From positions 4,106,568 through 4,170,567 of the forward strand of contig NW_004454210.1 in the NCBI RefSeq assembly GCF_000283155.1: a stretch of 64,000 nucleotides of DNA. Reading direction: 5' to 3'. The first letter of the stretch is position 1; each line of letters begins with the position of its first letter. Positions 11,544 to 23,485 of the stretch are shown here, piece by piece. The stretch is from Ceratotherium simum simum (Eukaryota > Chordata > Mammalia > Perissodactyla > Rhinocerotidae). Position numbers and translations under genes: made by a program. The notes under the pieces were generated by a model. It ran no database searches. It was not told the origin of the DNA and saw only the letters and a program-made list of their open reading frames with translations.

Positions 11544-11777
11544 GGGGCCTGCCCCATGGCGTAGCAGTTAAGTGCACGCTCCGCTGCTGGCGGCCCGGGT
11601 TCAGATCACCGGCGCGCACAGATGCACCGCTTGTCAGGCCGTGCTGTGGCAGCATCCCATATAAAGTAGAGGAAGATGGGCACGGATGTTAGCCCAGGGC
11701 CAGTCTCCCTCAGCAAAAAGAGGAGGATTGACATGGATGTTAGCTCAGGGCTGATCTTCCTCACAAAAAAAAAAAAA
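11544..11777 (+). mobile_element. ERE SINE, plus strand
   Basis: It starts GGGGCCTGCCCCATGGCGTA and has the A-box-like 'gcgtagcagttaagtgc', a decayed B box ('gggttcagatcaccggc') and the 'gttagctcagggctgatctt' 3' part before an A tail. A perfect 14-bp duplication, aagaaataatttcc, lies at 11530-11543 and 11778-11791. This copy has the longer ERE2-like 3' region. Confidence 0.93.
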
Positions 11778-11814
11778 AAGAAATAATTTCCTACTTGCCT
11801 CACTGTTTCCATTC

Positions 11815-12320
11815 TCTCATCCATTCCGTGCTCTACAGAGTATTTTCTAAACTCTTGATCTGACCAAGTCTCTCCATGCTGAAAATCTTTTGTTGGCTCC
11901 CCATTGCCTGAGGGATGATATCTGACCTCACTGGTAACAGACCAAGGCCTGTGGTAGCACAGTGGGGGACTTGCAGTTCTCCATCTTCACTTGTGCTTTG
12001 TCCATCCTACGCCCTCTCCTTTAACTGCCACTGTTCTTCCTCGTCCACTGAGGAAATGCTTATTTATTCACCAAGATCCATGTCAGAGGTTACCTTTCCT
12101 CTGACCCTTCCTCTAGTGTCATAGTTAATTTTGTCCGAACCCTTTTTTGAGTATGTATCACGCTGTATTATCATTATTTATTTGTAAGTCTGGCTGACTT
12201 AGCCTGTGAGTTCTTCCCAGACAAGGACCATGACTTAATCAACCTTTGTAAATCCAATGTACTGGCTCTGTGCCTGATATAAAGTAGACTGCAATGCGTG
12301 TTTGTTGAGTAAATGCAATT
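11815..12320 (+). repeat. L2 LINE 3' fragment
   Basis: It has typical L2 wording: 'ctgacttagcctgtgagttc', 'ccagacaaggaccatgac', then 'ttgttgagtaaatgc' at the end. The boundaries are approximate. Confidence 0.65.
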
Positions 12321-12929
12321 TCAGACCTTCACCTTTCTTGGAACCATGCACTCTAAAGTTAAAAATCTTTAAGTCATTAGCTAAATGCAAAGGGCATCAA
12401 GAGAGACTTTGGAAGAAAATTAGGTAATGATACCTAGAAGCACAAGACAGTGGTAACTGTCTTTATTTCTCTTTAACTGTGATGATGACCACTGATGGTG
12501 GTCCTTAATTCTATGCATGCTAGATCCTGATGGATGGGAGGGAGCCTGAATAGGCATCAGTCCCAGCCCCTCTGGGGTCAGTTATTATGGATGTTACGGT
12601 GGGCACTACAGGATGCACAAGCCTAAGAACAGGTTGCTTTGGGATCCTGAATTGAAAGGACTTGCAGACAAGACCAAAAATCTAAGCGAGAGATTAAAGA
12701 AGTAGTGGGAGATAGTGAATCAGGAAGGAAAGGGAGACATTTACTTCACACAGTGTAAAGGATGTCTTTGGAAACTGTTCACTTGCCATGGAAAACCCTT
12801 TTAGAAAACCATTGTGGAAGATAATGGTTTGACTCGGAAACAATTTGATCTTGAAACAAGGAGAAAATAGGTTGACTCTTTTCAACTTTTATATGTCTTT
12901 TTATTTCTCGGGGGTGGGAACCTTTCTAG

Positions 12930-13087
12930 GTCTGCAACCACCACCCCATCAGGCTCTCCTCGGACCTCCCAGCAAAACGTTTATAATCCTTCAGAAGGTT
13001 CTACATGGAATCCCTTCGATGATGACAATTTTTCCAAACTGACAGCTGAAGAACTACTAAACAAGGACTTTGCCAAGCTGGGGGAAG
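12930..13087 (+). CDS. AAK1: AAK1 internal coding exon (NPF adaptor-binding motif)
   Basis: The acceptor is cctttctag and the donor gtgagt. The first base completes a Lys codon; then [40 protein letters not shown] and [13 protein letters not shown] are read. It contains an NPF tripeptide, the ligand type bound by EH domains, and an acidic DDDNF stretch of the kind bound by adaptor appendages. This begins the AP-2-interacting domain of AAK1. The exon is 158 nt. From here on every junction falls after the first base of a Gly, Ala, Glu or Asp codon. Confidence 0.97.
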
Positions 13088-13683
13088 GTGAGTAATTGGC
13101 ATCTTTTTGTGATTCTTGAACCTTAACTTTAGAGGAGTATGCATGTGAAAAAGTGGGCATGGGTCTTCTTTCCCTCAAAGGCTTGATTTTGAAGTATGAG
13201 TGCAAATTGCTTTGTACGTTTACGAGAGTACTGAAGTCTTTTCATCCGCAGGAAATCCTGGCCTGTTGTGGATGGTGACAAGGAGAATGGGAAACTTTTA
13301 GGAAAGATTCGGTAGCATAGATCAGAATGGTAGTGTCGAGCATGGTCACTTCCTGGAGGAGTGTGATGGTTCCCTTGTCCTAAGTGGATTTATTGTCCCA
13401 GAAAGTTGTGACTGCTTACCCATGAGAGTGTGCCCTCACTGAATCTTTGACTGTGATCAGAGTTCTCTATTACTGTTGACTGATCATGGAGAGGAGATCA
13501 AATAAATAAAAGTTGCCATTTCTGCCCTCCAACCCACAGTCTGATTTGGGAGGCAGGATACACAGACGCAGGAAAACAACTGGTCACACCCTGGGAAAAT
13601 TCCACAATGTGATACAATTTGAAAAGAGTTCCTCAGTGTAGACAAGCGCACACGGTAAAGGAATGATTAGAACTGAGTGAATT

Positions 13684-13897
13684 GGGCCGGCTCCGTGGCT
13701 TAGCGGTTAAGTGCGCGCGCTCTGATGCTGGCGGCCCGGGTTTGGATCCCGGGCGCGCCCCGAGGCACCACTTCTCCGTCCAGCGCGAGGCCGAGTCCCA
13801 CGTACAGCAACTAGAAGGATGTGAACCTATGACATACAACTATCTGCTGGGGCTTTGGGGGGAAAAAATGAATAAATAAAATCTTTAAAAAAAAAAA
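13684..13897 (+). mobile_element. ERE SINE, plus strand, short form
   Basis: It starts GGGCCGGCTCCGTGGCTTAG, with A and B boxes (tggcttagcgg; gggtttggatccc) and the end 'tctgctggggctttgggggg' before an A-rich tail. The duplication agaactgagtga occurs at 13669-13680 and 13898-13909. The ORF across it (GRLRGLAVKCARSDAGGPG...) is the same chance peptide found in other ERE copies. Confidence 0.93.
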
Positions 13898-14454
13898 AGA
13901 ACTGAGTGATATGAACTTTGACCAAACATTTAGCTTTAACCATTATTTTACAGATATCTTTTAAAAGTCCCTATTACTTTCTTGCCTTTTTAAACAGAAG
14001 ATAGGGCATAGGATTTAACTTTCTTTGACGACTTGTTGTCAAATTGTTTCATTGTTATGTGTGCCAGTTATTGTTCTAGACTATAAACAGAAATACCTTC
14101 ATGGACTATTGAAAAATGTGGTATTTTTGCACTCAATTAAGTGACCCCCCCCCAAGGTTTTTAATTCTTGTGTCTGTTTTCAATAACTTCCTACCTCTCT
14201 TCTTCTTGTTCAGCTGTTAGCTTTCACTTGAAGCTGCTGTCATTGTGCCTGTCCCTCAGAGCCTCTCACTACTGCCATCTCCACTGCTCTCTCTTCTCCT
14301 TTGCCCCCTACCTGCTTCCAACATGGAAAACAGATCAGCAAACTCCTTAGAATTATATAAAAATAAGTGGATTCAGAGTGAGGGCTGGGAGCATTCTGCC
14401 CTGAGTAATGTGCTTGAGCTTTAGGGCTTAGTTCTAGCTGTCTCTTTCATTGTT

Positions 14455-14615
14455 TTTTATTTATTTTTAATTGTGGTAAAATATACATAACATAAAAATT
14501 ACCATCGTAAACAGTTTTAAGGGTACTGTTCAGTAGCGTTAATTATATTCACACTGTTGTGCAACCGATCTCCAGAACTCTGTTCATCTTGCAAAACTGA
14601 TATGCTGTCTCTTTT
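14455..14615 (-). repeat. LINE-1-like fragment
   Basis: It contains 'ttgtggtaaaatatacataa', 'cactgttgtgcaacc', 'ctccagaactctgttcatct' and 'tgcaaaactga', a familiar L1-associated stretch, probably in antisense. Confidence 0.5.
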
Positions 14616-14809
14616 GATTCTTAAGACTTCCTTCCTTTTCTTGGCTGTTCTCTCAGTTATTGCACTGACTAGATGAAGATCTCTGACTAGCCGAGGTGTT
14701 GCCATAATGCAGTAAAAGCAGTCAAGTCTAGGAGTCAGTTCAGACGGTGCCCTTGGGATGCATCACGGGATTCTGCTGGAATGAACTGAGTGGTGTTTTG
14801 TCCCTCCAG

Positions 14810-14914
14810 GCAAACATCCTGAGAAGCTTGGAGGCTCAGCTGAGAGTTTGATCCCAGGCTTTCAACCAACCCAAGGCGATGCTTTTACCACTGCCTCATT
14901 TCCTGCTGGAATCG
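14810..14914 (+). CDS. AAK1: AAK1 symmetric coding exon (ESLIPGF repeat unit)
   Basis: The acceptor is tccctccag and the donor gttagt. Its 105 nt in phase 1-1 encode [20 protein letters not shown] then [16 protein letters not shown]-six-residues-ESLIPGF is closely repeated as [14 protein letters not shown] in the exon at 32201, which suggests the two exons share an ancestor. Being a multiple of three and symmetric, it can be skipped without a frameshift. It is part of the C-terminal adaptor/clathrin-binding region. Confidence 0.96.
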
Positions 14915-15979
14915 GTTAGTATGGCAAACACCTGAAACACGAGACTCATTGTTGTCACCTTCACAGGTTTCCACCTGACAGCATGCCAGTGAGCCCCAAA
15001 TCCTGGTAACTTGTATTTTCCCTCGAAAGAGTTCCAATAAAAAAGATAGGGATAAAGAGTGATCTAGAATCACTTTGAGTTAAAATGACAGGATGATCTG
15101 GCAGCAATATACAGGATTTATTCTCTCTAGTCCACGGACATGTTTTGAGCAAATATTTCTAAATTTGAGGAACATCTCTCTGTTAGTCTCTTGTAATTGC
15201 TTAGTTTCTTTGGAATGACTTGAGTTCTAAGAATTAGATGTTCTGTCCTATATCTGAGACTCTACTAAGCTGTGTTTTTGTGCTTACGGAGAGAGAGAGG
15301 TATCTTTTTAAATGAGACTTTTTAATAAAAATTATAGAAGCAATAATAAACTAATTTTCCATTTTATTAATAAAAATTATACGTGTTTATTATATAAAAG
15401 TTAGTAATTTATAGAAAATCATAGAGAAGAAAGTTAAAATCTCCTTGATCTCACCACTGAGAAATTAGCACAGGGAGCCCATTTTGATGTCTGTTAGTGG
15501 CATTTAACCTTTCTAGGGTTACAGATATCTTTGCGAATCTAATGAAAGTTATAGATCTTCTCCCTCACAAAAATATATGTGACCACAATTTTGTACACAC
15601 TTTTTGGCCTCAGCTTGAGACTATAATGTGCATCTTTATAGTCATATTTTAAAATCTAATTTTTTCACTTGATAAATCTTGCACGTTTCCCCCACATCAT
15701 TAAAGATTTAAGCTCCTAAAATATAACTTTAAAAATACCTGCATTAAATTCTTTTATATGGATATATCCTAATGTATTTAACCAAGTATCTCTTTTTAAA
15801 CATTAATTTGATGTCAGTGTTTTACCATTATAAATTCCTCAGCAATGGATTTGAGGTTTTGAATATATTCCTTGTAAGATATGGAATTTGATATACTTCT
15901 AAAATTAATCTTTTTAACTATATTGATTAATTTCTGCTTTTACCCTTATATGTTCTTTCTTTCTGCTTTCTTTAGGTGT

Positions 15980-16270
15980 GTAAGTAGTTTTTCTAACCTC
16001 ATAAATTTATTTCTAATTAGAACTTTGGCTGTTACTCCATAATGTTTTATATGTCATGCTCTCTTATTCTCATTGTTTTCTGGATGTTTTTAAATTGCAG
16101 TTTTGATTTTTTCTTTACCGAAGAGTTACTTAGGATGTATTTTCATTGAGTTGTGATAATATGGCCTATGCAGTTTTTGCTTTTGGGTATTATGGAGGAG
16201 CTTTCTGTAGCCTAATTTATTATTCATTTTATGAATGTTATATGGGAATTAGTGGTTTTCCATGTCAACA
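15980..16270 (-). repeat. Very old LINE-1-like fragment, antisense
   Basis: The T-rich order 'tttgattttttctttaccg', 'agagttacttagg', 'ataatatggcctatgcag' matches the reverse complement of an L1 ORF2 end as remembered. It is highly diverged. Confidence 0.35.
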
Positions 16271-16789
16271 AATAGTAATCTACAACATGATTTTTAATGG
16301 AAGAATAGTAACATTGTATTGAATGTCCCCTTTGATGAATATTTAAGGCGTTACTAGTTTTTCACCATATAAACGTTCTTGAAACTAAATTTTTCTTTAT
16401 ATCCTTTACAGTTTCTTTAAGATAACTTCTAGGAGATTATTTGCTAAATCTAAGGATATGTGTATTTTAAGGCTTTTGGTACATATTTCCAAATTGCCCT
16501 CCAAGAATGCTATACAAATTTTTTTTCCATCAACCATGAATAAGAATAATTTTCCCCTCATTTCCCCACTCAGCCCAGCTCAGAGGCTATAGACAGGACA
16601 TTCTTTACTGGCCATTTTTATTTCTTTTGGGATTTGTATTGTTCATGTCTTTTGGCCTTTTTTTGTTTTGTTTTGGGTTTTGTTTTGTTTTTTTATGTTC
16701 TGTGTTCATTTGTTCTTATTAATTTGTAAGAGCTCTTCATATGTCATATATTGTAAACATTTTTCCCAGTTTATCACTTGTCCTACACG

Positions 16790-16970
16790 AGTATTATCTC
16801 ATCTGACCCTCTCAACAATGCTTTGAGGTTGCTGTGCCATCCCCACGTCGGTTACAGTTGAGGTTACTGAGCCCAGATTACTCTCTTTCCAGGATCACAT
16901 AGATAGTAAGTGACAGAGCTGGGACACCAACCCTCTGGCTCTAGAACTTCCTCTCTCATGTTTTCTGCCA
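16790..16970 (+). repeat. MIR SINE fragment
   Basis: A good MIR core: 'attatctcatctgaccctct', 'gaggttactgagccca', 'ggatcacatagatagtaagt', 'gacagagctgggacaccaa'. Confidence 0.7.
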
Positions 16971-17046
16971 CATAATGAGGCAAATTTAGTTATATTTTCC
17001 TAGAAAATCATCTGCAGTTTTAAATTTTTAAAAATAAAATAGAATA

Positions 17047-17353
17047 GGGGGCCGGCCCTGTGGCTTAGTGGTTAAGTGCACACACTCTGCTACTGGCGGC
17101 CCGGGTTTGGATCCCGTGCGCGCACCGACGCACTGCTTGTCCGGCCATGCTGAGGCAGCGTCCCACATACAGCAACTAGAAGGATGTGCAACTATCACAT
17201 ACAACTATCTACTGGGGCCTTGGGGAGAAAAAGGGGAAAAAAGGAGGAAGATTGGCAATAGATGTTAGCTCAGGGCCGATCTTCCTCATCAAAAAGAGGA
17301 GGATTGGCATGGATGTTAGCTCAGGGCTGATCTTCCTCACAAAAAAATAAAAT
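17047..17353 (+). mobile_element. ERE SINE, plus strand, long form
   Basis: It starts GGGGGCCGGCCCTGTGGCTT, has the A and B boxes, then two tandem '...gttagctcagggc(c/t)gatcttcctca' units at the 3' end and an A tail. The duplication aaaataaaatagaa is present at 17031-17044 and 17354-17367. The simple AT-rich target makes the exact ends slightly uncertain. Confidence 0.9.
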
Positions 17354-18639
17354 AAAATAAAATAGAACAATGCATTTAAATCTTTTATAGTATTTCTTTG
17401 TATATAACAATTTTAATTGTATGTATGTGTATCTCTTTTTCTCGGTAACTCTTAACTAGAGATCTGCTGTTTATTACCTTTCAAAGATAACTCTTAGATT
17501 TATAAAATCTCCTGTTTTTCTGTCTTCTGATTCTTTAACTTTTGCTTTTATCTTTTTGGTTATAGTTCTCTGTTTTTCTTAGGTTTGGTTTGTCAGTATC
17601 AAGAGGAACACACAGTAAAATTTTTAAAAATTCTTTAAAAAAAAAATAAAAGTATTTACAGTGTTTCTCCCAGTAAAACAATAATTTTCAATCATCATGA
17701 GAGTGGGGAAGGTGGCTAATTATAATCCCCAGGAGGACTTTTTCACAGATATTCCAATATTCCCTTTTCTCCTTCTCCCTCCGATTGCCACACCACCCCA
17801 GCCTTTGAAGATTACACTGTTTATTGAGAGTGCTTTCTAATAGGTGTGTGTTTCCTTCGTTAGAAAACAACTGAAATTTTAACCATATCCCATAAGTCTG
17901 CGTATGATGTTCTCATTGTTATTATTTTGGAGTAGGCATTGAAGTTATTTGGGAGTTATGCTTTTTAATATTAAATAGTTAAACATTTTTGGTGTGTTAT
18001 TTTTCATTTTTAGCTTTGTTTTCTGGTCTGTATAATATTTAAATTTATTGATATTTTGGTCTAGTTTAAAGTGCTTAAAGTCTGATATGCCACATAGTTG
18101 ACTAAATGTACCAGATGTGTAAAGCATTGACCATTGTCCCTGAGGTAGAACATCAACAATGATGACCAACTATGGTGCTGGGTAGGAATTAGTTTCCTTG
18201 GAATGGGGGTCATGAAATAAGCTCTAGGAGAGTCTTCTTTGCTACTGAATCCCAGCTTTTAGTACAGTGTTTGGCTCAGTACACGTCTGTTAAATGAACG
18301 AAAAGGGTTGCTTGTTGCCAAAGGATAGGAGCTTGGATTCACCAATGTTGATGACAGAAGTCCCTAACCATTTTTCATCCACTCCCAGGTTTAATGCCTA
18401 ATTCTTACTTATCACACATGGTTATGTTTTGTTGTTTGTTTGTCTGTATGAGCTGTTTTATAGAGAGTTGTTTTGTTTTTGCCTATTCTCCCTCTTTATG
18501 CTTACTTTGAAGGCTGTAAATGGCAGTATTTTTTTTAAGGGACTTAAAGATCCGGCCATAAAAAGACACATATTTGAGTAAAGTTATGACAGTAATAACA
18601 ATGAACATGTACTAAGACATACTACAGGCTAAGCCCACT

Positions 18640-18785
18640 GGGTAAGTGCTTTTTTGCATGTTATCTCAGGTGATCCTCATGATAGCCCATGAGAGGTTAA
18701 GTGACCTGCCCAAGGTCACAGCTGGAAAATGACAGAATAGGGATTTGTACCTGGACAGCCCAGCTCAGAAACTGTAGTCGTTACC
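18640..18785 (+). repeat. MIR SINE fragment
   Basis: It contains 'ttatctcaggtgatcctcat', 'gaggttaagtgacctgccca', 'aggtcacagctgg', a clear MIR core. Confidence 0.7.
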
Positions 18786-19534
18786 ATATCTCCAGTATCT
18801 TGTAAATCGGTGGCATTAAATTTTTACAAACATTATAAAATGTCTTCATTTTATCCAGCCTTTTTTAATGAACACTTGGTATTTTGCCTTCTTTCTTGTT
18901 AGAGATGTGAAGATTTTTTTTTTCTGTGACATCTTCATTCTTTCCACATGAAAGAAAATTATATCTAAATCCCAGAAATTAATATGTCCTCATTTTCTGC
19001 AAGTTTTCTAATCAAGCTCAGACTGCTCACTGATTTTAAACCTTCTTACCAACCAAGGGAAGAAATAAGCAGGAAATCTGGTAATGAATCAGAGAGGATG
19101 GCACAAGGATTATTTTAAACATTTTTATGTTAAAAGCTGCAAAAGTGTTGATGAACTGTGCCCATATATTGGAGGCAGATGTTTAAAATTTGACATTGTG
19201 CCACTTTATTTAAAATAATTTTCTGTTGATAAGTTATACATATTCATTTGTGAAATTTTGGAACAATGGCTAGAAGCAAGATAAAAGAATTCATGACCCC
19301 ACTCTAAGAGGAAAGCATTGCTGACAATCTACAATATTTATATCCATAATTTCATTTCTGCATACACACTTTTTTCAAAAATGAATTATACTATATATTC
19401 AGTTTTGTAATTTGTTCTTTTTCATTTATCTTGTCTTATTTAAAAATGTTTCAGACACTTAAGAACAACGATTTTACCCTTCTCTTCCTCCATCTACCTT
19501 GAAAGAAGTTTGAAAACCCACTTCAATAACATCC

Positions 19535-19718
19535 TTGAAATGACAAAATTATAGAGATTGAGAACAGATTAGTGGATTCCAAGAAATGGAGACAGGAGTA
19601 AGGAGTGGGTGTGATGATAAAGGAGTACAACAAGGGAGTTCTTTTGTTTGGTGAAGCAGTTCTGTATCCTTGTTGTGGTGGAATTATAGTCTATACTTAG
19701 GATCTGATTGCAACGAAC

Positions 19719-19754
<36 letters not shown>

Positions 19755-19932
19755 AATGGGCGCATGTGAAAAGTGAATAAAATCTAGTTAACGGTACTGT
19801 ACCAGTGTCAGTGATATGGTACTACAGTTGTAGAAGATCTCACCATGGAGGGAAGCAGGATGAAGGGTTCATTCGACTTTATGTACACCAGCTTCCTATG
19901 ATCTATAATTCTTTTAAAATAAAAAGTTTTTT
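19535..19932 (+). repeat. LINE-1 3' end, plus strand, invaded by an ERE
   Basis: The typical L1 3' region reads 'agagattgagaacagatta', 'gtggtggaattatag', 'gaactatacacacac', then 'ataaaatctagttaacgg' and ends in the [13 protein letters not shown] tail. The CA run sits inside it at the place where other L1 copies also have one. The ERE at 19933 is inserted exactly in its tail. Confidence 0.65.
19721..19749. repeat. (CA)n microsatellite
   Basis: About 14 uninterrupted CA units inside an L1 3' end, likely length-polymorphic. Confidence 0.9.
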
Positions 19933-20131
19933 GGGCCGGCCCCGTGGCTTGGTGGTTAAGTGCGCGCACTGCAATGCTGGTGGCCCGGGTTCGGATCCCG
20001 GGTGCGCATCGAGGCACCACTTCTCCGTCCATCCTGGGGCCGAGTCCCACGTGCAGCAACTGGAAGGATGTGCAGCTATGACATACAACTATACTGGGGC
20101 TTTGGGGGGAAAAAATAAAATAAATAAAATC
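19933..20131 (+). mobile_element. ERE SINE, plus strand, short form
   Basis: It starts GGGCCGGCCCCGTGGCTTGG, with a perfect B box GGGTTCGGATCCC and an A-rich tail. A 20-bp perfect duplication (tttaaaataaaaagtttttt) flanks it at 19913-19932 and 20132-20151. The long exact duplication and intact boxes mark it as one of the younger copies. Confidence 0.95.
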
Positions 20132-20219
20132 TTTAAAATAAAAAGTTTTTTAAAAATCCACTCTATAGAAGGCAAAATGAAATTTTAATTAGTGAATAAA
20201 CAATATTAAAATGCAACAT

Positions 20220-20370
20220 AAAGAAATCAGGAGACTTGAGTTCTGATCCTGGATCTGCTGGTGGACCTCTGGCTAGTCTCTTAACTTCTGGGCTTCATTG
20301 TCTTTTCTGGAAAATAAAACAATTGTGCTAGAAAATCGTATGATCCCTGTAGGCTCTGATATTCCATAGG
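20220..20370 (+). repeat. MIR SINE fragment
   Basis: 'gacttgagttctgatcctgg', 'ctggctagtctcttaacttc', 'tgggcttcattgtc' is MIR in plus orientation. Confidence 0.65.
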
Positions 20371-20943
20371 GTGTATAAGTTTGCCAAATATAGAAGGAAT
20401 GCCAATAGTGTGTTAGATGTAGTCCAGAGGTTAGGGTTTATCGAACCTTGCAATAGGCAAGAAGTCTGTTTCTGTCTCTTCCTGTCTATCTGCCTCGAAC
20501 TATATTAGACATTTGGTGATAAAATGACCTCAGGAGGGTAATGGGTACCTATATACATGTGCTAGATTACAAAATAGACAATGTTTGTTTACATGCCAAA
20601 ATGTGTCATATGGACAGTAATTGCTATTGGAATTCTGAAAGAGATCACTGTAGGCTTCCACACAAGGAAAAAGTGGAATTTCAGATGTATGAATATCCTA
20701 GTTTTATCATTAATTGCATCTTAAAATACATTGCAAGGACCAGATTATACATCTCATAGATATTTTGCCATCACATTGGATTATATCCACTTATCCCTTT
20801 TTATTCTGCCTCGGAGTTTAGACTTACTCTATAATTTGAGCTTTTGGGTTATTAGGTGGTAAATTCATCTAGATTTACTTGCTGTTTTCTGCTTTTCTCT
20901 TTTTCTCTCCTTGACCCTTCCTTTCCCCTCTAACCAACTCCAG

Positions 20944-21039
20944 CTGAAAAAAGGAAGGGTGGGCAGACTGTGGATTCTAGCCTCCCACTTCTAAGCGTAT
21001 CTGATCCTTTCATTCCTCTTCAAGTACCTGATGCACCAG
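20944..21039 (+). CDS. AAK1: AAK1 symmetric coding exon (DPF motif)
   Basis: The acceptor is caactccag and the donor gtaggt. Its 96 nt in phase 1-1 encode [20 protein letters not shown] then [12 protein letters not shown]. The DPF tripeptide is a classic ligand for the alpha-appendage of AP-2. The short basic EKRKGG patch precedes it. The exon is frame-neutral and so a candidate cassette exon, followed by a 10-kb intron. Confidence 0.96.
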
Positions 21040-21524
21040 GTAGGTAAATAGAACTGGTCTGAGGTTAAGTAGCTTGATTCTTATGTCCCAAGGCCTCTTG
21101 AAAGTTGTTTTAAACACTCCATGAGAAGGATCTGGATTCCAAGCCCTGGTAATAGGTGCTGTTGTGTATTTTTACTGTGTCTAGTAAGAGGGGCAAAATT
21201 CTCTTGGAAGGCGCCAGTCCTTAGTAAAGATAGTAAAATCAGTTCAAGTTACACTGAATTGTATTCCACTTTATATCAGTGTTCAGTTTTTTATCCTTGA
21301 CTGTTATTGGTAATGTGAAGGTCCTGTGTGTTGGGAAGAACATTAGTCTAATATGATTGATTATGACAACGTGGGGGGAAAATCGTATAAGATGTGATAG
21401 AAGGAACAAAATGCTATTGGTGGTTATAGTATGATGATTGGACTACGGCTGACTTCCTGTCCAGTTCCTATTTTCCTATAATGTGCTTTTATTTTATTAT
21501 ATAAAAATATATAATAGAAGTTGA

Positions 21525-21660
21525 TAGAGAATGTGAGTTGGGAGACCTAGGTTCCCTTCTTGGCTGTTCCACTACCTGAAAACTTTCTGGGCTTGACTCT
21601 TCAACAGTGAAGTAAATTGAACTGCATGAGTTCAAACATCCCTTTAGGTCTACCATATCC
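21525..21660 (+). repeat. MIR-type SINE fragment
   Basis: 'gagttgggagacctaggttc', then 'gggcttgactcttcaacagt' and 'ctttaggtctaccatat' correspond to a diverged MIR. Confidence 0.5.
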
Positions 21661-22989
21661 TGATTTTCAATAAACAGTCTAAAAAAGTAAGGAATGGTTA
21701 GTGTGTTCTGGTTGAAGCAGCTTTTGAAACAATAATTGGATGCTTTCCATACGGAGTTCATGAATGCCAAAGATTTCTCTTCCTGCTCCCCTCCCCATCC
21801 TTGTGGGGAGAGGGGGAGCATGATGTGAGGAACAGAAGCCGCCCGTTGTCTTTTCTATCAGTCTCTTTGAAAAAGCAAATAGATCCAACTCCTTAGAAGC
21901 AACTGGTGGTCATTTTGCTTCTGATAGTTTTTCTTTTTTTCCTATTCTTAGTCCTGCCGATTCTTGATCTTAAACTGTGATAGGATCTATTTGGTTTTTC
22001 TTTTTTCCCAAAATGTTAAAGGTATTTGATTGATTGCCTCAAGACTGGAAGTGCTTATGATGTTCATACCCTCTACTTACTAAGACAGATTGCAGCTAGG
22101 ATACCAAGACAATTTTTATTTCTTTAGGCAATTTGTTGACCCTTCCAAGAGGAAGCAAAAACTTGCCTTGATCAGGTAGTATTGTGTAACGTTATAGCTT
22201 GCTGGACCTGGATGTAGTTCAAAAATATCTAAAATCCCTGAGGAATGATTCCTTGTAGGATAGTTAAAGAAAAGGGAAGAGAGGAATCGAATAGAGGCCC
22301 TTTTCTCTGTTGCATCCTTCAGGTATGCCTGGCGGTGCCTAGACAAGCTGGTTTCAAACAGAAGGCTGGACAAGTATGGGCTGCAAACTCAAGCCGGGGC
22401 CTACTGGCCTCCTTCTCCTCCCTGTTGTGGCAGTCATAGGATCAGACAAGAAAAAGGGATTATCGAGGCATTCTTCTTTTGACACCCCTTCAGCTTCTTG
22501 GTTTGCTCTTACCCAGATAGCCCATGGGCTGTGGAAGCTGGAAGGGTGGCCTCTTGACACAGGCCAGATGATAAGGACCCACAGGCAAGTAGTTGTCCTC
22601 TGCAGCTGTCACAGGAGCCCTCTGGATCACGGGTGGAGAGCCAGGCACACACACCAGGCGGCTCAGGATATCAAGTCCAGATCGTAGAGATGAGTTATGT
22701 AGGGTTGTGAAGATGGGCCTGGGAGGCACCAGAGCCAGCTCGCTGCCATCCTGCTTTCCTTATTGTCATCTTTCCTGTCTTCTGATCCTCTATATTTCTC
22801 TCATTCTAGCAGATTCCTGCTAAAATATTACTGGTATACACTTTAATACCAATTAAGCCATGACACCTCTTGAATTTTAATGAAAAATCTATTAAAATGG
22901 AACATTCTAATAGAGAATTCCAGGAGTGTCTTATTTGCTTTCTGATCTGTCAGACCAGACTCCCCTGTTGAAAACAGAAATCAGACATA

Positions 22990-23485
22990 TCAATCCTTTG
23001 CATGCCAGTGAATTCCTGTATCAGTGAGCATAAAATGCACACTCCTTATCATGACCTGCAAGGCCCTAACTGATCTGGCCCTTGGCTACTCCTCTAACCT
23101 GAGTTCATAGCATTCTTCCCAACAGACTAAGCTTGTTTCCACCTCAGGGCCTTTGCACTTGATGGTACTCTACCTGGAAAGCTTTTCCCCCAATTCTGTT
23201 CCTTCTTGTCATTCAACATTTGGGTCTCAGCTTAAGTGCTGTCTTCTCAGAGAGGCTCAGCATGGTCCCACAGGCACTCTCAATCACACTCCCTGGCTTT
23301 TTTCTTCATAGCACTTATCATGACGTTGTCTGTTTTCATTTGTTCGATGTCTGTCTTTCCCCACCAGAATGTCAGTGTCCTGAGGGAGGGACCTTGCTGT
23401 CTTATTCTCCACTGTATCACCAGTGCTGAGCACATGGCCGGATAGAGTCAGCACTCAATGAATATTTTCAGATTAGATGAGTGAA
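22990..23485 (+). repeat. L2 LINE 3' segment
   Basis: A long, readable L2 tail: 'ctgcaaggccctaactgatc', 'cctcagggcctttgcacttg', 'ctcagagaggctcagcatgg', 'gtcctgagggagggaccttg', then 'actcaatgaatattttcag'. ORFs at 23220-23445 lie in this repeat. Confidence 0.8.

Larger units (their letters stand above)
11344..12929 (+). other. AAK1: AAK1 intron with ERE and L2 copies
   Basis: A 1.6-kb intron. It holds AT-repeat sequence near 11425-11470, an ERE SINE (11544-11777) and an L2 LINE 3' segment (about 11815-12320). The rest is unique and non-coding. Confidence 0.8.
13088..14809 (+). other. AAK1: AAK1 intron with ERE and LINE-1 copies
   Basis: The intron contains an ERE SINE (13684-13897), a LINE-1-like piece (about 14455-14615) and otherwise unique sequence. 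A run of nine C occurs near 14146-14154. Confidence 0.8.
14915..20943 (+). other. AAK1: AAK1 intron, 6 kb, repeat-rich
   Basis: It holds old LINE-1 sequence (parts of about 15300-16520), MIR copies (about 16790-16970, 18640-18785, 20220-20370), ERE SINEs (17047-17353, 19933-20131), a LINE-1 3' end (about 19535-19932) and a CA run (19721-19749). No coding or RNA gene was seen. Polypyrimidine-rich sequence (about 20885-20943) precedes the next exon. Confidence 0.8.

Noticed and set aside
13682..20188. A recurring peptide (G-R-P-x-G-L-x-V-K-C-A-x-x-x-A-G-G-P-G) in several places, suggesting a gene family
   Set aside because: It is the chance translation of ERE SINE copies (13684, 17047, 19933, 52095), not a conserved protein.
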